Assembly: GCA_963578625.1 (NCBI GenBank)
Contig: CAUZEO010000070.1
Coordinates: 1-17,412, forward strand
Length of the DNA: 17,412 nt
Reading direction: 5' to 3'
Source: CAUZEO01 sp963578625
Lineage (GTDB): Bacteria; Verrucomicrobiota; Kiritimatiellia; SLOV01
Below, one piece after another: positions 1 to 5,545 of this stretch. Every line of letters begins with the position of its first letter. Within the stretch, counting starts at the first letter, position 1. A program made the position numbers and the translations under genes. The notes under the pieces are model-generated. The model did not search any database, had not been told where the DNA came from, and worked only from the letters and a program-made list of their open reading frames with translations.

Positions 1-2
1 TG

Positions 3-590
3 CACGGAGCGGCGTGGTACTCCGGGCTCGGCCAGAACGGCCAGAACGGAACGAAGGTCATTTCGCTTTCCGGCGATATTCAACGGCCGGGCAACTACGA
101 GGTGCCGCTTGGGTACCCGCTGCAGACGCTCCTCGAAGAATGGGCCGGCGGAGCGCCGGACGGTCGCACCATCCAGGCGGTGACGATGGCCGGACTTTCC
201 GGCGGGTTCATCGGTGGCGATGACCTGGACGTAACCCTCGATGAGCCGTCGGTTCGTGGAAAGGGGTCGATGCTGGGCGCCGCCGGCATCATCGTTTTCG
301 ATGACCGCCGCGACATGGTGGAAATGGCTCATGAAGCGATGGAGTTCTTCGCCGATGAATCATGTGGAAAGTGTTTTCCCTGCCGCATCGGCACCCAGCG
401 GCTGAAAGAACGATTGAACGGAAAGGCATCATGCGCCAACTTGGCGGCGTGGAACGAAGAAATTCAGGACATCGGCGATGTCATGCGCGCGACCAGCGCC
501 TGTGGCCTCGGCATGGCCGCGCCGTTGATCACCGACAGCCTGGTCAAGTATTTTCCCAATCAGGTTGAAAAAAGGTGGAAAATCAAATAG
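3..590 (+). CDS. NuoF-like NAD-linked diaphorase (beta) subunit of formate dehydrogenase, C-terminal part (5' truncated)
   Basis: The reading frame is open from the window edge and ends at TAG 588-590, so the N-terminal FMN/NAD-binding part lies outside the window. What remains is an SLBB-like beta-grasp segment (SLSGDIQRPGNYEVP...) and the NuoF-type C-terminal 4Fe-4S domain. Its ligands are visible as ESCGKCFPCRIG (Cys codons at 363, 372 and 381) and a fourth Cys in TSACGLG (codon at 501). In NuoF, HoxF and FdsB/FdhB this subunit passes electrons between an FMN/NAD(P) site and Fe-S clusters. The gene lies 61 bp upstream of, and on the same strand as, the formate dehydrogenase catalytic subunit, so it is most likely the diaphorase of that soluble enzyme rather than part of respiratory complex I. 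The family is secure; the partner assignment is inferred from adjacency. Confidence 0.88.
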   Translation, partial: HGAAWYSGLGQNGQNGTKVISLSGDIQRPGNYEVPLGYPLQTLLEEWAGGAPDGRTIQAVTMAGLSGGFIGGDDLDVTLDEPSVRGKGSMLGAAGIIVFDDRRDMVEMAHEAMEFFADESCGKCFPCRIGTQRLKERLNGKASCANLAAWNEEIQDIGDVMRATSACGLGMAAPLITDSLVKYFPNQVEKRWKIK

Positions 591-651
591 AACATAGTGG
601 GCATATGCTTTATGTGAAAATTAGGATGATCGTAGCACGACCGTGTGAATT

Positions 652-3381
652 ATGCTTCTGACGAGATCCAAAGTCGACACGCGCACGATGACGCTGGACG
701 GGAAGGACGTCCCCTTCCAGGACGGCGAAACGATTTACGACGTCGCGCTGCGGCACCGGAAAGACATTCCCACGCTGTGCTACGATCCGCGGCTTGAACC
801 GTTTGGCGGATGCCGTCTTTGCGTGGTGCGGGTGGAAGGCGTTCGAAATCCGGTCGCCTCCTGCACCACCAAGGCCACCGAAGGCATGGTTGTGCATACG
901 TCGCCGAGCGACATCGAGAAATACCGGAAAACGCTCCTCGAACTCGTGGTCTCCGAAAACAGGCAACTCGAAGTAGATCCGCTGAGCGGGTTTGCCTCGC
1001 AGGAGTTGACCGCGCTGGTCGACAAGTACGAGGCTCGGACGAAGCGATTCAAAGGCAAGCAATCGGGCACGTCCAATACGGACGACGACAACCCGTTCAT
1101 CCTCCGCGATTACGATCAGTGCATCTCCTGCTACCGCTGTGTGCGGGTATGTGCGGAGCAGGAAGGCGACCACGCCATCAACGTGCTGGGCCGCGGCTTC
1201 GGCACCCAGATCATCACCGAGTTCAACGGCAGCCTGCGCGACTCCGCCTGCACCTTCTGCGGCCAGTGCGTACAGACCTGCCCCACCGGCGCGCTCGGCG
1301 ACAAGAAGGCATTGCGCAACAAGGAGGTGCCGGGAACGACAAAGAAGACCCGGACCATCTGCCCCTACTGCGGGGTCGGCTGCTCGGTGGACATCCTGAC
1401 CAAGGAAGACAAAATCGTCGGCTTGCTGCCCGCGATGGACGGACCCGCCAACAAGGGGGCACTCTGCGTCAAAGGCCAGTTCGCCTACGATTTCGTGCAG
1501 CACGAGGAAAGGCTGAAGACGCCCCTGGTGCGTGGTGAAGACGGAAAATTGCACGAGGCAACCTGGGACGATGCCCTCGATCGCGCCGCCGCAGGATTTG
1601 CCCGGGCGCGGGACCGGCACGGCCGTCACAGCGTGTACGGCGTGGCTTCCGGCCGCGCGCCGTCCGAAGCCGCCTACACCATGGGCAAATTCATCCGCGC
1701 GAGTTTTGGCACGAACTACATCGACAATTGCAGCCGTGCTTGACACGCGCCGACGGTGGCCGGTCTGGCCGCCACGATCGGCAGAGGAGCTATGTCCAAT
1801 CCTCTTGCCGACATGGACAAGCCGGACGTTTTTTTCTGCATCGGAACCAACATGACCGAGTGTCATCCGGTGGCGGCCACCGGAATCAAGAAAGCGTTGG
1901 CGAGGGGCGCGAAAATGATCGTGGCGGATCCGCGCAAGATCCCGCTGGCCCGCATGGCCGACCTGTATCTACCCATCCGCGTCGGGTCCGATGTGGCACT
2001 GCTTCTCGCGATGGCCCACGTCATTGAGCGGGACGGGTTGCTTGACCAGGAATTCATCAAAGAGCGTACAACGGAGAATGAAGAGTTCCTGGCGCACATA
2101 CGAACGTTTACGCCGGAGTGGGCGGAAACGATCACCGGTGTGCCGGCGCGCGACATCGAAACCGCGGCCCGGTGGTACGGAGCCGCGGAGCGCGGCGCGA
2201 TCTATTACACGCTCGGCATCACCGAGCACATCTGTGGCGTGGACAATGTGCAGAGCCTCTGCAACCTGGCCCTGATGACCGGAAACATCGGTCGAGAGGG
2301 AACGGGAGTGAATCCGATGCGCGGGCAGAACAACATCCAGGGAGCCGGAGACTCCGGCGCGGTTCCGACGAACTTTCCCGGGTTCCAACCCTGCGCCGAT
2401 CCGGAAAACGCCAGGCTCTTTTCCGAACGATACGGGCGCGAGATCGACGCGGAGAAAGGGATCACCAAGGTCACCGCGCTGGACCGGTGCGGCGACACAA
2501 TTCGCGCGATGCTGATCGACGGCGAGAACACGGTGGTATCGGATCCAGACCGGAAACACTGCGAACACGCGCTGAAGAGTCTCGACCACCTCGTCGTCAT
2601 CGATATTTTCCTCACCGAAACCGCTGAAATGGCGGACATCGTGTTCCCCGCAACGTCCTGGGGAGAAACCGAGGGAGTCTGCGTCAATACCGAGCGGCGG
2701 GTTCAGCGGCTGCGCGCCGCGGTGCCGCCCCCCGGCGACGCGAAGCCGGACTGGTGGATTGTGTCTCAGATCGCGACACGCCTCGGAACACCGGGATTCG
2801 AATTCGAATCCGCCAAAGAAGTGTTCAACGAAATCTGTAGCGTCGCCCCCATTTACAAGGGTCTCGACTGGGACCGCATCGAATACGGGGAGTACCTGTG
2901 GCCGGTTCCCGAAAAAGACCACCCGGGAACGCCGGTGCTGCACCAAGGCGAGTTCAAAAACGGCCGCGGCGTTTTCAAGGTGATTGGATACCGGGATCCG
3001 GCCGAGGTCATCGACGACGAGTATCCCGTTTGGCTGACCACCGGCAGGCGGCTGTCATCCTACCACACCCGAACCCAGACCGGCCGCTCGGCCGGCATTG
3101 AATACTTGCTGCCGGAAGAAACACTCGAGGTACATCCGGATGACGTGACGGCGTGGGGACTGGAGGACGGCGCAACCTGCCGCATGGCGAGTCGGCGGGG
3201 AGAAATCGAAATCAAAGTGCGGGCAACGGATCAGTCTCCGCCCGGCACGGTGTTCTGCAGCTTCAGTTTCAGTGACACGCCGGTGAACGTCCTCACCGGT
3301 TCGGGGTACGACCCGGTGACGGAGACGGCGGAGCTCAAAGTCTGTGCGGTCCGGCTTGAAGTGATCTCGGACGGTTCTTGA
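652..3381 (+). CDS. fdhA: Selenocysteine-containing formate dehydrogenase, catalytic alpha subunit (in-frame UGA = Sec364)
   Basis: Read through the TGA at 1741-1743, this is one 909-residue protein oxidising formate to CO2 (or the reverse) at a Mo/W-bis-pterin site. In order it shows: a 2Fe-2S domain (Cys43, 54, 57, 71); two ferredoxin-type 4Fe-4S motifs (Cys157/160/163/167 and Cys200/203/206/210); the pterin-domain 4Fe-4S site (CPYCGVGC at 237-244, Cys272); then the molybdopterin oxidoreductase and dinucleotide-binding domains. The context NCSRA-U-HAPTVAGL matches the E. coli FdhF active site, where Sec is followed by the catalytic His; here these are Sec364-His365. Downstream sequence continues in the same frame with full homology (GRGAMSNPL...). 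The N-terminal His-Cys cluster motif is not seen. ATG 652 lacks a clear Shine-Dalgarno sequence; ATG 688 is an alternative start. Without UGA decoding, only a 363-residue Fe-S fragment would result. Confidence 0.95.
1741..1782 (+). promoter_or_regulatory. UGA Sec codon and bacterial SECIS hairpin
   Basis: Directly after the UGA, GGTGGCC (1755-1761) pairs with GGCCGCC (1767-1773), giving a 7-bp stem with one G-U pair around the loop GGTCT (1762-1766). A lower stem pairs GCCGA (1749-1753) with TCGGC (1778-1782) across an asymmetric internal loop. The apical loop carries the GGU seen in the E. coli fdhF element that SelB binds. Position and loop fit a bacterial SECIS. The fold was done by eye. 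Confidence 0.85.
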
Positions 3382-3400
3382 TTCCGGGATCAGGCACAGC

Positions 3401-3438
3401 GGAAGCGGTATCCCGCGTGTCATCGGAATACCGCTTCC
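3401..3438 (+). terminator. Hairpin after fdhA, possible terminator
   Basis: GGAAGCGGTAT (3401-3411) and ATACCGCTTCC (3428-3438) form a perfect 11-bp stem with a 16-nt loop, 19 nt after the fdhA stop. No T-tract follows, so this could be an mRNA 3'-stabilising hairpin or a non-canonical terminator. The inverted repeat itself is plain in the sequence. Confidence 0.55.
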
Positions 3439-3595
3439 TGGAGAGGACAACTGCCTGCAGTCATGTGAGCGATAATGGAGGAACAGAGCACGGAACATGG
3501 ACTGTCGGCAGCGCTCGCAACTGACTAAAAACATACGCCCAAAACCTGCGCCTGTTAAACGGCCGGAAACGGGACCCGATCGGGGAAAGGACTCC

Positions 3596-3682
3596 TTAAC
3601 CCGCTTCTCTCACACTTTTTCTACTACGACCGCAGATCACTCCACGCTCTCGCCACGAAAAAGCGTGAGAGAAGCGGGTTAA
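3596..3682. repeat. Long inverted repeat (26-bp arms, 35-nt loop)
   Basis: The left arm at 3596-3621 begins TTAACCCGCTTCTCTCAC and ends CTTTTTC. The right arm at 3657-3682 is its reverse complement with a single mismatch. The 35-nt centre is not obviously structured. No ORF is present. It may be a small palindromic repeat or MITE-like element, or a strong RNA hairpin. It lies between the fdh genes and the SOS operon. Confidence 0.85.
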
Positions 3683-3789
3683 GCCCGGGAATTCCGGGAA
3701 ACAAGGCCCCCTTTATCTGCGAAAATCCGCGGTTTCTCTTTGAATTCATCGCCGGCCCGGGATTGGCTTGACTCGCCCGAGATCCATAC

Positions 3790-3809
3790 TACTGTATAAA
3801 TCTTCAGTA
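3790..3809 (+). promoter_or_regulatory. LexA-binding site (SOS box), E. coli-like
   Basis: TACTGTATAAATCTTCAGTA has the TACTG-N10-CAGTA frame of the E. coli consensus (TACTGTATATATATACAGTA). It departs from the CTGT-N8-ACAG core at one position. A TTGACT element at 3768-3773 lies upstream, and TATAAA falls inside the box. The 21-bp gap between them is longer than ideal, so the promoter elements are less certain than the operator. It is the only such box seen in this operon, and it precedes the four-helix-bundle gene, lexA and the polymerase fusion. Confidence 0.75.
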
Positions 3810-3814
3810 TTTTG

Positions 3815-3841
3815 TTCGACATTCGATATTGAGCATTCGAT
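3815..3841 (+). repeat. Left repeat flanking the four-helix-bundle cassette
   Basis: This 27-nt copy is built around ATATTGAGCATTCGAT. A direct copy with 2 mismatches is at 4275-4301, and a diverged inverted copy (21 of 27 positions match) lies within 4353-4386. The copies bracket the four-helix-bundle gene. Confidence 0.8.
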
Positions 3842-3879
3842 GTTGCGGAGATCGGGCTAGAGAAAGGGAGAAAAAGCAG

Positions 3880-4410
3880 ATGAACACGAAATCGACCCCA
3901 TACGATTTGGAAAACCGGTTAATTTATTTCGCCGTTTCCGTAATAGACGTAGTCGAAGTACTTCCATCGACAAAAGCAGGCAATCACATCGGCAACCAGT
4001 TGATCCGGCGCGGCACGTCTCCCGCACCCAATTATGGAGAGGCACAAAGTGCTGAGTCACGAAGGGATTTTATTCACAAGATCAAAATCATCCTCAAAGA
4101 ACTCAAAGAAACACGCATCTGGCTCAGAATAATTCTGCGCAAAAAACTACTCAATCCGCACGATTCCGTCGTCATGACACTGACCGAATGCGAAGAGCTG
4201 ATTCGGATCTTCGCAAAGAGCGAAAGAACAGCGGAATCCAATGCTGTACGGGAAAAGCCACGCGAAGCTAATCCTTCGACATCCTATATTGAGCATTCGA
4301 TATCCGCCATTTCCGATGCCCGGCAGGCTCCTCCGGGTGGCGAAAACCGGAAAATATCCAATGTCGAATATTCAATGTCGAAGTTCCAAGTTCGGGGAGA
4401 TTGCCAGTGA
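3880..4410 (+). CDS. Four-helix-bundle protein (S23/IVP family, TIGR02436-like) with repeat-derived C-terminal tail
   Basis: Residues 1 to about 113 match the four-helix-bundle family first known from intervening sequences of 23S rRNA genes (AGNHIGNQLIRRGTSPAPNY, ESRRDFIHKIKIILKELKET). Its molecular role is unknown. ATG 3880 is chosen because AGGGAG (3865-3870) precedes it and the homology begins there. The protein has 176 residues, against about 120 usual. The extra part is read from the repeats at 4275-4301 and 4353-4386 and is probably not functional. Its TGA (4408-4410) overlaps the GTG start of lexA as GTGA, so lexA translation may be coupled to it. It sits between the SOS box and lexA, flanked by repeats, and looks like an inserted cassette carried within the SOS operon. 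Confidence 0.88.
   Translation: MNTKSTPYDLENRLIYFAVSVIDVVEVLPSTKAGNHIGNQLIRRGTSPAPNYGEAQSAESRRDFIHKIKIILKELKETRIWLRIILRKKLLNPHDSVVMTLTECEELIRIFAKSERTAESNAVREKPREANPSTSYIEHSISAISDARQAPPGGENRKISNVEYSMSKFQVRGDCQ
4275..4301 (+). repeat. Right direct copy of the cassette repeat
   Basis: This 27-nt segment matches 3815-3841 at 25 positions and is read in frame as part of the four-helix-bundle tail (SYIEHSIS). Confidence 0.8.
4353..4386 (-). repeat. Inverted copy of the cassette repeat
   Basis: The reverse complement of this segment matches 3815-3841 at about 21 of 27 positions. With the left copy it forms an imperfect terminal inverted repeat around the four-helix-bundle gene. It ends just before the lexA Shine-Dalgarno sequence. 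Confidence 0.65.
4394..4399 (+). promoter_or_regulatory. Ribosome-binding site deciding the lexA start
   Basis: GGGGAG lies 7 nt before GTG 4407. That favours GTG 4407 over the slightly longer TTG start at 4401. Confidence 0.7.
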
Positions 4411-5024
4411 AAAAACTGACCAGGCGGCAGGGACAGGTATTATCTTATATTGAGCGTTGTCAGCGGGATCGGGGAGAGACGCCGACGCTTCGTGAAATTG
4501 CGGATCACTTTGGATTCAGCAGTGTGACGGCGGCGCGCGATCATGTTCAGGCGCTTTGCAAGAAAGGGGTGCTGAAGCAGCGGCCCGGACGGGCGCGGGC
4601 ATTGCAGGTGCAGACGCCGCTGCGGAAAATGCGTGGACGGGTCCGGGACATCCCGATTTACGGCAACATTCCGGCCGGACTTCCGGACGACCGGACACAG
4701 GAACCGGAGGGATGCATTTCCGTCGACGTGGAGACGCTGGGCATCCGCCCGACCGCCCGCACGTTCGCGCTGCGGATCCACGGAGATTCCATGATCGGGA
4801 AGCATATTCTCGACGGCGACTGCGTGATCTGCGAGCACGGCGTCGTCCCCAAAAGCGGCGACGTCGTGGCGGCGCTGATCGATAACGAAAGCACGTTAAA
4901 AACATTCCTCCTCCGCGGCCGCAAGCCGTACCTCCGCGCGGAAAACCCAAAATACCCAAAACTAATCCCCGCCACCGAACTCGTAATCCAAGGCATCGTG
5001 GTCGGCGTGATACGGAAATACTAA
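4407..5024 (+). CDS. lexA: LexA repressor, self-cleaving serine peptidase (SOS regulator)
   Basis: This 205-residue protein has the standard LexA length and layout. An N-terminal winged helix-turn-helix (about residues 1-66; TLREIADHFGFSSVTAARDH) is followed by an S24 peptidase domain. The Ala90-Gly91 cleavage bond (NIPAG), catalytic Ser128 (HGDSMIG) and Lys165 (STLKTF) are all in place, as expected for RecA-stimulated self-cleavage. GTG is chosen as the start for its well-spaced GGGGAG; it overlaps the stop of the preceding gene. The protein presumably represses the operon from the SOS box at 3790-3809, including its own gene and the polymerase fusion downstream. The recognition helix may explain the E. 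coli-like operator, but that was not tested. Confidence 0.95.
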   Translation: MKKLTRRQGQVLSYIERCQRDRGETPTLREIADHFGFSSVTAARDHVQALCKKGVLKQRPGRARALQVQTPLRKMRGRVRDIPIYGNIPAGLPDDRTQEPEGCISVDVETLGIRPTARTFALRIHGDSMIGKHILDGDCVICEHGVVPKSGDVVAALIDNESTLKTFLLRGRKPYLRAENPKYPKLIPATELVIQGIVVGVIRKY

Positions 5025-5040
5025 TAAATCAAAATACGGA

Positions 5041-5071
5041 TTTTGAACAGAAGGCAACGAAGAGAACGAAG
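5041..5071 (+). repeat. Left terminal inverted repeat of the GxxExxY cassette
   Basis: This 31-nt arm beginning TTTTGAACAGAAGGCAACGA pairs with the arm at 5501-5531 with two mismatches. A 22-nt exact direct copy recurs at 9959-9980 inside the end of the polymerase gene. Confidence 0.9.
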
Positions 5072-5081
5072 GAAGGATTTA

Positions 5082-5491
5082 TTGACGCACCAGGATTACA
5101 CCAAAGCGGACAATTGGAACGGGAAGGTGATTGGTGCGGCGATTGAAGTTCACAGGGATAAAGGGCCGGGCCTCATTGAATCAATCTATGGAAAATGCCT
5201 GATGCGGGAACTGGAACGGCAACGCATTCCCGCGCGGAATGCCAGATCGTTGTACCGGTCGAATACAAGGGATACGTATTCGAGGAACCGTTAAAGCTTG
5301 ATCTATGGGTAGACCAATGTCTGCTGCTCGAACTCAAGGCCGTTGAAAAAGTTCTTCCAGTACACAAGGCACAACGAATGAGCTACATGGAACTACTCAA
5401 TGCACCGCTGGGTCTCGTGATAAACTTCAACGAACTGACGTCGGCAAAGGGCGTCGCCCGCATGATTCTCCCCGGAGCAAACAACACATAA
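5082..5491 (+). pseudogene. GxxExxY protein gene (PD-(D/E)XK nuclease-like), frameshifted
   Basis: The first frame (TTG 5082, with GGAAGGA at 5071-5077) gives NWNGKVIGAAIEVHRDKGPG followed by LIESIYGKCL, which contains the eponymous G-x-x-E-x-x-Y motif. Homology then moves to another frame at about 5230-5240, giving VEYKGYVFEEPLKLDLWVD and LLLELKAVEKVLPVHKAQ to a TAA at 5489-5491. A single-base deletion or equivalent explains the shift; joined, the two parts would make about 135 residues, the usual family size. The ELK segment fits a PD-(D/E)XK-like core. The gene is bounded on both sides by 31-nt inverted repeats and separates lexA from the polymerase gene. A sequencing error is the main alternative to genuine inactivation. 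Confidence 0.85.
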
Positions 5492-5500
5492 AAAACTCCT

Positions 5501-5531
5501 CTTCGTTTTCTTCGTTACCTTCTGTTCAAAA
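5501..5531 (-). repeat. Right terminal inverted repeat of the GxxExxY cassette
   Basis: This arm is the reverse complement of 5041-5071 with two mismatches. It abuts the Shine-Dalgarno sequence of the DinB-DnaE gene at 5531-5537. Confidence 0.9.
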
Positions 5532-5537
5532 AAGGAG
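5531..5537 (+). promoter_or_regulatory. Ribosome-binding site of the DinB-DnaE fusion
   Basis: AAAGGAG lies 8 nt before GTG 5546, which begins the DinB homology (MAKSIIHVDADAFF). This supports GTG as the start. The site directly adjoins the right arm of the GxxExxY inverted repeat. Confidence 0.85.
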
Positions 5538-5545
5538 TACAGGGC

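Larger units (their letters stand above)
3382..3879. other. Non-coding region between fdhA and the SOS operon
   Basis: I see no convincing gene in this stretch of about 500 bp. It holds the hairpin after fdhA, the long inverted repeat, a short phrase around 3712-3738 (TCTGCGAAAATCCGCGG) that resembles a dispersed-repeat remnant, the SOS box with a possible TTGACT -35 element, and the left repeat arm of the four-helix-bundle cassette. Confidence 0.7.

Noticed and set aside
610..1866. A 418-codon open frame on the minus strand opposite fdhA
   Set aside because: It lies antisense to strongly conserved coding sequence, has no recognisable domain, and arises from high GC content. The same holds for the minus-strand frame at 1969-2946.
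1756..3381. A separate downstream formate dehydrogenase gene starting at 1756
   Set aside because: The frame is the same as in 652-1740, the homology runs unbroken across the TGA, and the TGA sits at the known Sec position with a SECIS hairpin.
5522..5542. A second SOS box upstream of the polymerase fusion (CTGT...ACAG)
   Set aside because: The half-sites are 13 nt apart instead of 8, and CTGT belongs to the repeat arm.
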